Assembly: GCF_019925205.1 (NCBI RefSeq)
Contig: NC_083560.1
Coordinates: forward strand, 3,720,001 to 3,784,000
From: Metopolophium dirhodum
Lineage: Eukaryota; Arthropoda; Insecta; Hemiptera; Aphididae
Length of the DNA stretch: 64,000 nt
Direction: 5' to 3'
Shown here: positions 9,531-22,300 of the stretch, piece after piece
How the letters are laid out: every line of letters begins with the position of its first letter
Position numbering within the stretch: the stretch's first letter is position 1
Position numbers and translations under genes: made by a program
Notes under the pieces: generated by a model
What the model was told of the DNA's origin: nothing
What the model saw: the letters and a program-made list of their open reading frames with translations, nothing else
Databases searched by the model: none

Positions 9531-10689
9531 AATACCGAGGTTATCCGAATTATGGATCAGGGATTAAGAGTTATGATTCTTATTAATTATACTTATATTA
9601 GTTTTTTCACTGTGGTTTTTTTTTGTACTTAAAATTAATCTTTTTCTATTTAGCCCAGGTTAGCGACGAAAAATAATTGCCTCGATCCGTGGCTGCAACC
9701 GTCTTTAAGCTATTTTGTTAAAGGCTTATGGGTGGGGGTGGCCAAGTGCATAACATACTAGAATTTTCCCCTCCCCCCCTGTTTTTGAGTTAAGTATATC
9801 TCGGCCAGATTTTAATTTAGGTGCCGCGTTTTTTAACCAAACGTTGCGTTTAAAGACCCTCCAAAAAGTCCTCCCATCGTCAGGGTACCTGTGACCCCTC
9901 CCCCTCAAAGATATTTTGGAAAAACCTTTAGGTATTGTTTGACGTTTCTGAAACTCGAGATTCTGGGATTTTGGAGGTCGCTGATAAAAAGCGTCGTCTT
10001 GTGTCGAGACCGTAGGAGCAGTGTTCACCCCTCTATTGCGGCTTCCAATGTTCGAAAACTCCCCGTTTTCGTGTTCCCTCCTCATAGACCCAGGGTTTTA
10101 GTGTATTTGTTTTTTTTAGTATACCATCTTATGGGGCTCGACGTCCCGGTTCGATTGGTACCGCTTTGGAAAATATCCGACTTTTGATTCGGGATTCATG
10201 ATTGTCCGTGTGTTATTTGGACTTGTATATATCACATTTTTTTTGGATTTACGTAATTTTTGGAATTTGAGTTTTTGTTCCGTATCTTTGAAATTCGAAA
10301 TCATAGTCTTTTAATGCAAAACGAATCAAACGCGGTCTATGGTCGAAACGCGTAGGATTATTATTTACCCCATAATCAGGGTGCTAAATAGTTTAAAAAC
10401 GGATTACGTGTCTTTTGGCATAATATCCTAACGTATCTTTATAGTATGCCTCTGTTAATTTGTTTTTTCGTAATTTATTTTGAACTTTTTTTGCGCATTT
10501 ATTAGAGAATTTACTCTTGCAGGTGCATTAGGTAGGTATTGTAGGTTGTACTTTTACTTGTACGTTCGTGCTTTTAGTATGTGTTGTCTTTTGGTGCCAA
10601 CATTTTGATTACGAAAAAAATTCTAAAACCAATTACCTACGTATTTATTTTGTTTATGATTGATATGATTATTGTTATGCTATACTCAT
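9531..10689. other. Non-coding flank between transposon and foldback element
   Basis: I see no supportable gene. There are C-rich runs near 9770-9780 and 9895-9905, and a 119-codon minus frame (9726-10085) that has no domain I recognise. Most of the stretch is T-rich on the plus strand. It could be an old, decayed repeat. Confidence 0.5.
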
Positions 10690-10915
10690 AGATATAAACA
10701 ACAACTAGATAGCCGTCTTTATACTACAGTTGTGGCCAATGTTGAAATCGGCCGCCATTTATAAAGCAGGCAATGTTTACATTTATTTTACATTTATTTA
10801 TATACATATATACTATGGTAATATTATTTTGTAAACATAGCCTGCTTTGTAAATGTTGCCGACTTCGATGAAAAGAAGGAGACGGCTATTATTTTAGTTG
10901 TTATATATAATATGA
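10690..10915. repeat. Foldback (imperfect inverted repeat) element
   Basis: The left arm (about 10,690-10,780) and right arm (10,831-about 10,915) are inverted copies around a 50-bp AT-rich spacer. The inner parts match best: AAAGCAGGCAATGTTTAC (10,763-10,780) against the inverted GTAAACATAGCCTGCTTT (10,831-10,848). The outer blocks TAGCCGTCT and CAACTA also pair. The arms differ by several indels, so this is an old copy. It resembles a MITE or foldback element, but I could not define a clean target duplication. Confidence 0.65.
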
Positions 10916-11376
10916 TATATCTATATGGCTTTACTTTCCTTCCACGATCAATTGGTATTTGACCTCTTTACGTTTACGAACGCCGTCGTCTGTCCCCCAG
11001 CCCAGTACCATTATTTGCTGTTTGTTGCTAACATGTAAGTCTTAACTCGTATTTGGTATTTTTAAATTTTTTAATATAATAACATGCGGTCCCCTGTAAC
11101 GGAAATCCGATGTTTGATAAGCAGTTGATTATTGGCGATTGTTCCGTGATAAAAGGTTGTCGTCAGTTATATCTCTCAATTATCGCTACCCGGGTTTCAA
11201 ATGGCGCGAAATTTTAATTACGAAAACCGTGTTTGCCTATACGGTGTGTTTAAAGCGACAGTAGTATACGTAGTGGTGCAGCGCAACTTTGTTCGAGAAA
11301 AATGTTTACCGCCATTGCGACCGTCTTAGAGTGGTTTTGTTAACGGTATAAGGGGGGGGGGAGGGACGTGCCAATG
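10916..11376. other. Non-coding stretch between foldback element and MITE
   Basis: I see no gene. It contains a run of ten Gs at 11,352-11,361, followed by GAGGGACGTGCCAATG. That resembles the right end of the MITE just downstream and may be a fragment of a related copy. Confidence 0.45.
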
Positions 11377-11384
11377 AGTGGAGT
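11377..11384. repeat. Target-site duplication of the MITE, left (AGTGGAGT)
   Basis: These eight bases directly precede the putative MITE and recur directly after it (11,558-11,565). Six further upstream bases (CCAATG) also match, because the DNA on the left resembles a MITE end. Confidence 0.6.
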
Positions 11385-11557
11385 CAGTGGCGTTGACGTG
11401 ACTTCAGAAAGGGGGGGGGGGGGGGTAAAAAAAACCGATATAAAATATTATAGCTAAATGGGAGGGGAAAAATGGAAAATCCCCCACCATCTCAAAACTT
11501 TTTACTAAGCCAATGGAAGGGATCTGACCCCCACGCCCCCCCTTGACTACGCCAATG
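11385..11557. mobile_element. hAT-like MITE, 173 bp
   Basis: The left end CAGTGGCGT and the right end ACGCCAATG form imperfect terminal inverted repeats (CAGTGGCGT against CATTGGCGT). They continue inward as GTCA-like blocks and then a G run on the left (15 Gs at 11,411-11,425) facing a C run on the right (about 11,535-11,542). It is flanked by an 8-bp direct repeat, the size made by hAT transposases. It encodes nothing and would depend on an autonomous relative. The family assignment is inferred from the TSD length and terminal bases. Confidence 0.6.
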
Positions 11558-11565
11558 AGTGGAGT
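11558..11565. repeat. Target-site duplication of the MITE, right (AGTGGAGT)
   Basis: This repeats 11,377-11,384 exactly. Confidence 0.6.
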
Positions 11566-12026
11566 GATCATCATGATTTTGATACTTTACCGGTAAATTC
11601 AAAAGATAAAATTTAACATTCATACAAATTTTAAATCATTATTTTTTCTGAATGTTGATAATATTGAGTTGATAAAACATACAATTCATAATTGTCTTTA
11701 AACTTATTACAAATAAAATTATCAAAATGTTAAGTAGAAGTTTAATTGATAACATTAAAAAAATAAAATTAGTGGAATTATATAATTATAACGTTTTACT
11801 AGTATTGAATTCAAAATATTTTCAGAACTTTGATATTAAATTAAATACTCAATGTTATTGTAATAACGTTTTCTTAAACTAATCAAAACGATGATAATAT
11901 ACTATTTATCATGGAATGTTCTTAAAACGATGATCCAAGTTTATGTATAAAATATTTCAAGAAAAGTTAGAATATAACTTTATCAGAACATCAAAGTTAT
12001 GGAATTGCTGTCTGGGTATGCGCAAA
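11566..12026. other. AT-rich junction before the satellite array
   Basis: I see no gene. The AT-rich sequence runs up to the first clear monomer box (ACCAGGCCAGGGGA at 12,027). The last 80-100 bases show at most faint resemblance to the second half of a monomer, so the exact array edge is uncertain by about one monomer. Confidence 0.6.
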
Positions 12027-14009
12027 ACCAGGCCAGGGGACCGTTTTTTTGTAGAGCCGTGGTACAGGCAAACGTATCGTTTATCGTTTTTCCGACCGTG
12101 TTCCGGAAGGTGGCGACACATTAAACATATATATTCGGAAAGGTAAGAAAATTCTCCATAAGTCGTTCATAGTTCAGATGTGTACACGGCTTTCGAGGAC
12201 ATAGTAATATGCCTCAGACCAGGCCAGGGGACCGTTTTTTTGTAGATCCGTGGGTCAGGCAAACGTATCGTCCATACTTTTGGCCGATCGTGTGCCGGAA
12301 AGTGGCGACACATTAAATCTATATATTTGGAAAGCCAGGAAAATTCTCTATATGTCGATCATAGTTCAAAAGTGTACACGGCTTTCGGGGACATAGTTAT
12401 ATGCCTCAGACCAGGCCAGGGGACCATTTATTTGTAGAGCCTCGGTACAGGCAAACGTATCGTCCATACTTTTTGCCGATCATGTGCTAGAAAGTGGCGA
12501 CGCATTAAACCTATATATTCTGAAACCCAGGAAAATTCTCCATATGTCGTTCATAGTTCAGGAGTGTACACGGTTTTCGAAGACTTAGTAATATGCACCA
12601 GACCAGGCCAGGGGACCGTTTTTTTGTAGAGCCGCGGTACAGGCAAACGTATCGTCCATACTTTTTGCCGATCATGTGCTAGAAAGTGGCGACACAATAA
12701 ACATATATATTCGGAAAGCTAAGAAAATTCTCCATAAGTCGTTCATAGTTCAAAAAAGTACACGGCTTTCGAGGACATAGTAATATGCCTCAGACCAGGC
12801 AAGGGGACTGTTTTTTCGTAGATCCGCGATACAGGCAAACGTATTGTTTATCATTTTTCCGACCGTGTTCCAGAAGGTGGCGACACATTAAACATATATA
12901 TTCGGAAAGTTAAGAAAATTCTCCGTAAGTCGTTCATAGTTCAGATGTATACTCGGCTTTGGAGGACATAGTAATATGCCTCAGACCAGGCCAGGGGACC
13001 GTTTTTTTATAGAGCTGCGGTACAGGCAAACGTATCGTCCATACTTTTTGTTGATCGTGTGCCGGAAAGTGGCGACACATTAAATCTATATATTTGGAAA
13101 GCCAGGAAAATTCTCTATATGTCGATCATAGTTCAAAAGTGTACACGGCTTTCGGGGACATAGTTATATGCCTCAGACCAGGCCAGGGGACCGTTTATTT
13201 GTAGAGCCTCGGTACAGGCAAACGTATCGTCCATACTTTTTGCCGATCATGTGCGAGAAAGTGGCGACGCATTAAACCTATATATTCTGAAACCCAGGAA
13301 AATTCTCCATATGTCGTTCATAGTTCAGGAGTGTACACGGTTTTCGAAGACTTAGTAATATGCACCAGACCAGGCCAGGGGACCGTTTTTTTGTAGAGCC
13401 GCGGTACAGGCAAACGTATCGTTTATCATTTTTCCGACCGTGTTCCAGAAGGTGGCGACACATTAAACATATATATTCGGAAAGTTAAGAAAATTCTCCG
13501 TAAGTCGTTCATAGTTCAGATGTATACTCGGCATTGGAGGACATAGTAATATGCCTCAGACCAGGCCAGGGGACCGTTTTTTTATAGAGCCACGGTACAA
13601 GCCAACGTATCGTTTATAATTTTTCTGACCATGTTCCTGTAAGTGACGACGCATTAATCCTATATATTTAGAAAGCCAGAAAAATTTTCTATAAGTCGAT
13701 CATTGTTAAAAAGTGTACACGGTTTTCGGATACATAGTTATATGCTTCGGACCAGGCCAGGGGACCGTTTTTTCGTAGATCCGCGGGTCAGGCAAACGTA
13801 TCGTCCATACATTTGCCGTTCGTGTGCCGGAAAGTGGCGACGCATTAAACCTATATATTTGGAAAGCCAGAAATATTCTCTATAAGTCGATCATAGTTAA
13901 AAAGTTTACAAGGCTTACGGTGGCATAGTAACATGCGTCAGACCAGGCCAGGGGACCGTTTTTTTGTAGAGCCGCGGTACAGACAAAAGTATCGTCCATA
14001 CTTAGGCAA
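12027..14009. repeat. Left edge of the array: mixed monomers with 4-mer and 3-mer echoes
   Basis: Monomers here are 191-192 bp and of mixed subtype. A 4-monomer echo is visible: 12,255-12,650 resembles 13,022-13,418 at an offset of 767 bp, sharing rare markers such as TTTTCGAAGACTTAG. From about 13,419 the similarity switches to an offset of 575 bp (12,845 onward), as if one monomer was lost at the switch. Confidence 0.75.
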
Positions 14010-14159
14010 ACGTGCCATTTATAATTATTCCAACCGTGTTCCGGAAGGTTGTGACGCATTAAGCCTAAATATTCGGAAAATTAGGCAAGTTCTCTATAAG
14101 ACGTTCATAGTTCAAAAGTGTTCACGGCTTTCGGGTACATAGTAATATACCTCAGACCA
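13946..14159. repeat. Over-long monomer (214 bp) with a 23-bp internal duplication
   Basis: The distance between consecutive boxes is 214 bp here instead of 191. Two alternative versions of the same monomer segment are joined in series: CAGACAAAAGTATCGTCCAT (from 13,980) and then AGGCAAACGTGCCATTT (from 14,004). This looks like a scar of misaligned exchange between two subtypes, and it marks the start of the 8-mer block. Confidence 0.75.
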
Positions 14160-17100
14160 GGCAAGGGGACCGTTTTTTTTGTAGAGCCGCGATACAGGCA
14201 AACGTGCTATTTATAATTTTTCCGACCGTGTTCCGGAAAATGGCGACGCAACAAACCTATATATTTGGAAAGCCAGGAAAATTCTCCATAAGTCGTTCAT
14301 AATTCAAAAGTGTACACGGCTTTCGGGGACATGGTAATATGTCTCAGACCAGGCCAGGGGACTGTTTTTTTATAGAGCTGCGGTACAGGGAAACGTATTG
14401 TTTATCATTTTTCCGACCGTGTTCAAGAAGGTGGCGACACATTAAACATATATATTCAGAAAGTAAAGAAAATTCTCCATAAGTTGTTCGTAGTTCAGGA
14501 GTGTACACGGCTTTCGGGGACATAGTAATATGCCTCAGACCAGGCCAGGGGACCGTTATTTTATAGATCTGCGGTACAGGCAAACGTGCCATTTATAATT
14601 TTTCTGACCGTGTTTTGGAAGGTGGCCACGCACCAAATCTATATATTCGAAAAGCCAGGAAAATTCTCCATAAGTCGTTCATAGTTTAAAAGTGTACACG
14701 GCTTTCGGAGACATAGTTATATGCCTCAGACCAGGCCAGGGGACCGTTTTTTCGTAAATCCTCTTGTACAGACAAACGTGCCATTTATAATTATTCCAAC
14801 CGTGTTCCGGAAGGTTGTGACGCATTAAGCCTATATATTCGGAAAATTAGGCAAGTTCTCTATAAGACGTTCATAGTTCAAAAGTGTTCACGACTTTCGG
14901 GTACATAGTAATATACCTCAGACCAGGCAAGGGGACCGTTTTTTTGTAGAGCCGCGATATAGGCAAACGTGCTATTTATAATTTTTCCGACCGTGTTCCG
15001 GAAAATGGCGACGCATCAAACCTATATATTTGGAAAGCCAGGAAAATTCTCCATAAGTCGTTCATAATTCAAAAGTGTACACGGCTTTCGGGGACATAGT
15101 AATATGCCTCAGACCAGGCCATGGGACTGTTATTTTTATAGAGCTGCGGTACAGGGAAACGTATTGTTTATCATTTTTCCGACCGTGTTTAAGAAGGTGG
15201 CGACACATTAAACATATATATTCAGAAAGTAAAGAAAATTCTCCATAAGTTGTTCGTAGTTCAGGAGTGTACACGGCTTTCGGGGACATAGTAATATGCC
15301 TCAGACCAGACCAGGGGACCGTTATTTTATAGATCTGCGGTACAGGCAAACGTGCCATTTATAATTTTTCTGACCGTGTTTTGGAAGGTGGCCACGCACC
15401 AAACCTATATATTCGAAAAGCCAGGAAAATTCTCCATAAGTCGTTCATAGTTTAAAAGTGTACACGGCTTTCGGAGACATAGTTATATGCCTCAGACCAG
15501 GCCAGGGGACCGTTTTTTCGTAGATCCTCTTGTACAGACAAACGAGCAATTTATAATTATTCCAACCGTGTTCCGGAAGGTTGTGACGCATTAAGCCTAA
15601 ATATTCGGAAAATTAGGCAAGTTCTCTATAAGACGTTCATAGTTCAAAAGTGTTCACGGCTTTCGGGTACATAGTAATATACCTCAGACCAGGCAAGGGG
15701 ACCGTTTTTTTGTAGAGCCGCGATACAGGCAAACGTGCTATTTATAATTTTTCCGACCGTGTTCCGGAAAATGGCGACGCAACAAACCTATATATTTGGA
15801 AAGCCAGGAAAATTCTCCATAAGTCGTTCATAATTCAAAAGTGTACACGGCTTTCGGGGACATGGTAATATGTCTCAGACCAGGCCAGGGGACTGTTTTT
15901 TTATAGAGCTGCGGTACAGGGAAACGTATTGTTTATCATTTTTCCGACCGTGTTCAAGAAGGTGGCGACACATTAAACATATATATTCAGAAAGTAAAGA
16001 AAATTCTCCATAAGTTGTTCGTAGTTCAGGAGTGTACACGGCTTTCGGGGACATAGTAATATGCCTCAGACCAGGCCAGGGGACCGTTATTTTATAGATC
16101 TGCGGTACAGGCAAACGTGCCATTTATAATTTTTCTGACCGTGTTTTGGAAGGTGGCCACGCACCAAATCTATATATTCGAAAAGCCAGGAAAATTCTCC
16201 ATAAGTCGTTCATAGTTTAAAAGTGTACACGGCTTTCGGAGACATAGTTATATGCCTCAGACCAGGCCAGGGGACCGTTTTTTCGTAAATCCTCTTGTAC
16301 AGACAAACGTGCCATTTATAATTATTCCAACCGTGTTCCGGAAGGTTGTGACGCATTAAGCCTATATATTCGGAAAATTAGGCAAGTTCTCTATAAGACG
16401 TTCATAGTTCAAAAGTGTTCACGACTTTCGGGTACATAGTAATATACCTCAGACCAGGCAAGGGGACCGTTTTTTTGTAGAGCCGCGATATAGGCAAACG
16501 TGCTATTTATAATTTTTCCGACCGTGTTCCGGAAAATGGCGACGCATCAAACCTATATATTTGGAAAGCCAGGAAAATTCTCCATAAGTCGTTCATAATT
16601 CAAAAGTGTACACGGCTTTCGGGGACATAGTAATATGCCTCAGACCAGGCCATGGGACTGTTATTTTTATAGAGCTGCGGTACAGGGAAACGTATTGTTT
16701 ATCATTTTTCCGACCGTGTTTAAGAAGGTGGCGACACATTAAACATATATATTCAGAAAGTAAAGAAAATTCTCCATAAGTTGTTCGTAGTTCAGGAGTG
16801 TACACGGCTTTCGGGGACATAGTAATATGCCTCAGACCAGACCAGGGGACCGTTATTTTATAGATCTGCGGTACAGGCAAACGTGCCATTTATAATTTTT
16901 CTGACCGTGTTTTGGAAGGTGGCCACGCACCAAACCTATATATTCGAAAAGCCAGGAAAAGTCTCCATAAGTCGTTCATAGTTCAAAAGTGTACACGGCT
17001 TTCGCAGACATAGTAATATACCTCAGACCAGGCCAGGGGACCGTTTTTTCGTAGATCCTCTTGTACAGACAAACGTGCTATTTATAATTTTTCCAACCGT

Positions 17101-18421
17101 CTTCCGGAAGTTTGTGACGCATTAAGCCTATATATTCGGAAAATTAGGCAAGTTCTCTATAAGTCGTCCATAGTTCAAAAGTGTACAAGGCTTTCGGGGA
17201 CATAGTAATATGTCTCAGACCAGGCCAGGGGACTGTTTTTTTCATTAAGCTGCGGTACAGGGAAACGTGCTATTTATAATTTTTCCGACCGTGTTCCGGA
17301 AAATGGCGACGCATCAAACCTATATATTTGGAAAGCCATGAAAATTCTCCATAAGTCGTTCATAATTCAAAAGTGTACACGGCTTTCGGGGACATGGTAA
17401 TATGTCTCAGACCAGGCCAGGGGACTGTTTTTTTATAGAGCTGCGGTACAGGGAAACGTATTGTTTATCATTTTTCCGACCGTGTTCAAGAAGGTGGCGA
17501 CACATTAAACATATATATTCAGAAAGTAAAGAAAATTCTCCATAAGTTGTTCGTAGTTCAGGAGTGTACACGGCTTTCGGGGACATAGTAATATGCCTCA
17601 GACCAGGCCAGGGGACCGTTATTTTATAGATCTGCGGTACAGGCAAACGTGCCATTTATAATTTTTCTGACCGTGTTTTGGAAGGTGGCCACGCACCAAA
17701 TCTATATATTCGAAAAGCCAGGAAAATTCTCCATAAGTCGTTCATAGTTTAAAAGTGTACACGGCTTTCGGAGACATAGTTATATGCCTCAGACCAGGCC
17801 AGGGGACCGTTTTTTCGTAGATCCTCTTGTAGAGACAAACGTGCCATTTATAATTATTCCAACCGTGTTCCGGAAGGTTGTGACGCATTAAGCCTATATA
17901 TTCGGAAAATTAGGCAAGTTCTCTATAAGACGTTCATAGTTCAAAAGTGTTCACGGCTTTCGGGTACATAGTAATATACCTCAGACCAGGCAAGGGGACA
18001 GTTTTTTTGTAGAGCCGCGATACAGGCAAACGTGCTATTTATAATTTTTCCGACCGTGTTCCGGAAAATGGCGACGCATCAAACCTATATATTTGGAAAG
18101 CCATGAAAATTCTCCATAAGTCGTTCATAATTCAAAAGTGTACATGGCTTTCGGGTACATAGTAATATGCCTCAGACCAGGCCATGGGACTGTTATTTTT
18201 ATAGAGCTGCGGTAGAGGGAAACGTATTGTTTATCATTTTTCCGACCGTGTTCAAGAAGGTGGCGACACATTAAACATATATATTCAGAAAGTAAAGAAA
18301 ATTCTCCATAAGTTGTTCGTAGTTCAGGAGTGTACACGGCTTTCGGGGACATAGTAATATGCCTCAGACCAGGCCAGGGGACCGTTATTTTATAGATCTG
18401 CGGTACAGGCAAACGTGCCAT
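14010..18421. repeat. 8-mer higher-order repeat block (1531 bp)
   Basis: 14,010-15,540 and 15,541-about 16,960 are two copies of an eight-monomer unit, offset 1531 bp. A partial third copy (about 17,270-18,421) lies 1532 bp further. Each 8-mer contains two related 4-mers (766 bp apart, for example 14,592 against 15,358). The second copy breaks at about 16,960, where it switches to a monomer with GAAAAGTCTCC and CTTTCGCAGAC. Confidence 0.85.
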
Positions 18422-21400
18422 TTATAATTTTTCTGACCGTGTTCCGGAAGTTTGTGACGCATTAAGCCTATATATTCGGAAAATTAGGCAAGTTCTCTAT
18501 AAGTCGTCCATAGTTCAAAAGTGTACAAGGCTTTCGGGGACATAGTAATATGTCTCAGACCAGGCCAGGGGACTGTTTTTTTCATTAAGCTGCGGTACAG
18601 GGAAACGTGCTATTTATAATTTTTCCGACCGTGTTCCGGAAAATGGCGACGCATCAAACCTATATATTTGGAAAGCCAGGAAAATTTTCCATAAGTCGTT
18701 CATAATTCAAAAGTGTACATGGCTTTCGGGTACATAGTAATATGCCTCAGACCAGGCCATGGGACTGTTATTTTTATAGAGCTGCGGTAGAGGGAAACGT
18801 ATTGTTTATCATTTTTCCGACCGTGTTCAAGAAGGTGGCGACACATTAAACATATATATTCAGAAAGTAAAGAAAATTCTCCATAAGTTGTTCGTAGTTC
18901 AGGAGTGTACACGGCTTTCGGGGACATAGTAATATGCCTCAGACCAGGCCAGGGGACCGTTATTTTATAGATCTGCGGTACAGGCAAACGTGCTATTTAT
19001 AATTTTTCCGACCGTGTTCCGGAAAATGGCGACGCATCAAACCTATATATTTGGAAAGCCAGGAAAATTCTCCATAAGTCGTTCATAATTCAAAAGTGTA
19101 CACGGCTTTCGGGGACATAGTAATATGCCTCAGACCAGGCCAGGGGACCGTTTTTTTATAGAGCTGCGGTACTGGGAAACGTATCGTTTAAAATTTTCTG
19201 ACCGTGTTCTGGAAGGTGGCCACGCATAAACCTATATATTCGAAAAGCCAGGAAAAGTCTCCATAAGTCGTTCATAGTTCAAAAGTGTACACGGCTTTCG
19301 CAGACATAGTAATATACCTCAGACCAGGCCAAGGGACCGTTTTTTCGTAGATCCTCTTGTACAGACAAACGTGCTATTTATAATTTTTCCAACCGTGTTC
19401 CGGAAGTTTGTGACGCATTAAGCCTATATATTCGGAAAATTAGGCAAGTTCTCTATAAGTCGTCCATAGTTCAAAAGTGTTCACGGCTTTCGGGTACATA
19501 GTAATATACCTCAGACCAGGCAAGGGGACAGTTTTTTTGTAGAGCCGCGATACAGGCAAACGTGCTATTTATAATTTTTCCGACCGTGTTCCGGAAAATG
19601 GCGACGCATCAAACCTATATATTTGGAAAGCCATGAAAATTCTCCATAAGTCGTTCATAATTCAAAAGTGTACACGGCTTTCGGGGACATGGTAATATGT
19701 CTCAGACCAGGCCAGGGGACTGTTTTTTTATAGAGCTGCGGTACAGGGAAACGTATTGTTTATCATTTTTCCGACCGTGTTCAAGAAGGTGGCGACACAT
19801 TAAACATATATATTCAGAAAGTAAAGAAAATTCTCCATAAGTTGTTCGTAGTTCAGGAGTGTACACGGCTTTCGGGGACATAGTAATATGCCTCAGACCA
19901 GGCCAGGGGACCGTTATTTTATAGATCTGCGGTACAGGCAAACGTGCCATTTATAATTTTTCTGACCGTGTTTTGGAAGGTGGCCACGCACCAAATCTAT
20001 ATATTCGAAAAGCCAGGAAAATTCTCCATAAGTCGTTCATAGTTTAAAAGTGTACACGGCTTTCGGAGACATAGTTATATGCCTCAGACCAGGCCAGGGG
20101 ACCGTTTTTTCGTAGATCCTCTTGTAGAGACAAACGTGCCATTTATAATTATTCCAACCGTGTTCCGGAAGGTTGTGACGCATTAAGCCTATATATTCGG
20201 AAAATTAGGCAAGTTCTCTATAAGACGTTCATAGTTCAAAAGTGTTCACGGCTTTCGGGTACATAGTAATATACCTCAGACCAGGCAAGGGGACAGTTTT
20301 TTTGTAGAGCCGCGATACAGGCAAACGTGCTATTTATAATTTTTCCGACCGTGTTCCGGAAAATGGCGACGCATCAAACCTATATATTTGGAAAGCCATG
20401 AAAATTCTCCATAAGTCGTTCATAATTCAAAAGTGTACATGGCTTTCGGGTACATAGTAATATGCCTCAGACCAGGCCATGGGACTGTTATTTTTATAGA
20501 GCTGCGGTAGAGGGAAACGTATTGTTTATCATTTTTCCGACCGTGTTCAAGAAGGTGGCGACACATTAAACATATATATTCAGAAAGTAAAGAAAATTCT
20601 CCATAAGTTGTTCGTAGTTCAGGAGTGTACACGGCTTTCGGGGACATAGTAATATGCCTCAGACCAGGCCAGGGGACCGTTATTTTATAGATCTGCGGTA
20701 CAGGCAAACGTGCCATTTATAATTTTTCTGACCGTGTTCCGGAAGTTTGTGACGCATTAAGCCTATATATTCGGAAAATTAGGCAAGTTCTCTATAAGTC
20801 GTCCATAGTTCAAAAGTGTACAAGGCTTTCGGGGACATAGTAATATGTCTCAGACCAGGCCAGGGGACTGTTTTTTTCATTAAGCTGCGGTACAGGGAAA
20901 CGTGCTATTTATAATTTTTCCGACCGTGTTCCGGAAAATGGCAACGCATCAAACCTATATATTTGGAAAGCCAGGAAAATTTTCCATAAGTCGTTCATAA
21001 TTCAAAAGTGTACACGGCTTTCGGGGACATAGTAATATGCCTCAGACCAGGCCAGGGGACCGTTTTTTTATAGAGCTGCGGTACTGGGAAACGTATCGTT
21101 TAAAATTTTCTGACCGTGTTCTGGAAGGTGGCCACGCATAAACCTATATATTCGAAAAGCCAGGAAAAGTCTCCATAAGTCGTTCATAGTTCAAAAGTGT
21201 ACACGGCTTTCGCAGACATAGTAATATACCTCAGACCAGGCCAGGGGACCGTTTTTTCGTAGATCCTCTTGTACAGACAAACGTGCTATTTATAATTTTT
21301 CCAACCGTGTTCCGGAAGTTTGTGACGCATTAAGCCTATATATTCGGAAAATTAGGCAAGTTCTCTATAAGTCGTCCATAGTTCAAAAGTGTTCACGGCT

Positions 21401-22300
21401 TTCGGGTACATAGTAATATACCTCAGACCAGGCAAGGGGACAGTTTTTTTGTAGAGCCGCGATACAGGCAAACGTGCTATTTATAATTTTTCCGACCGTG
21501 TTCCGGAAAATGGCGACGCATCAAACCTATATATTTGGAAAGCCATGAAAATTCTCCATAAGTCGTTCATAATTCAAAAGTGTACACGGCTTTCGGGGAC
21601 ATGGTAATATGTCTCAGACCAGGCCAGGGGACTGTTTTTTTATAGAGCTGCGGTACTGGGAAACGTATCGTTTAAAATTTTCTGACCGTGTTCTGGAAGG
21701 TGGCCACGCATAAACCTATATATTCGAAAAGCCAGGAAAAGTCTCCATAAGTCGTTCATACTTCAAAAGTGTACACGGCTTTCGCAGACATAGTAATATA
21801 CCTCAGACCAGGCCAGGGGACCGTTTTTTCGTAGATCCTCTTGTACAGACAAACGTGCTATTTATAATTTTTCCAACCGTGTTCCGGAAGTTTGTGACGC
21901 ATTAAGCCTATATATTCGGAAAATTAGGCAAGTTCTCTATAAGTCGTCCATAGTTCAAAAGTGTACAAGGCTTTCGGGGACATAGTAATATGTCTCAGAC
22001 CAGGCCAGGGGACTGTTTTTTTCATTAAGCTGCGGTACAGGGAAACGTGCTATTTATAATTTTTCCGACCGTGTTCCGGAAAATGGCGACGCATCAAACC
22101 TATATATTTGGAAAGCCAGGAAAATTTTCCATAAGTCGTTCATAATTCAAAAGTGTACATGGCTTTCGGGTACATAGTAATATGCCTCAGACCAGGCCAT
22201 GGGACTGTTATTTTTATAGAGCTGCGGTACAGGGAAACGTATTGTTTATCATTTTTCCGACCGTGTTCAAGAAGGTGGCGACACATTAAACATATATATT
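17241..22300. repeat. 12-mer/7-mer block marked by TTCATTAAGC monomers
   Basis: A rare subtype with TTCATTAAGC in place of the usual TATAGAGC-like segment appears at 17,241, 18,581, 20,876 and 22,021, with steps of 1340 (7), 2295 (12) and 1145 (6) bp. The 12-monomer offset holds over 17.4-21.0 kb. Confidence 0.75.

Noticed and set aside
9726..10085. 119-codon minus-strand open frame in the right flank
   Set aside because: It has an ATG but no domain I recognise, no promoter or splice context, and lies in sequence that looks like a decayed repeat. Support is too weak to call it a gene.
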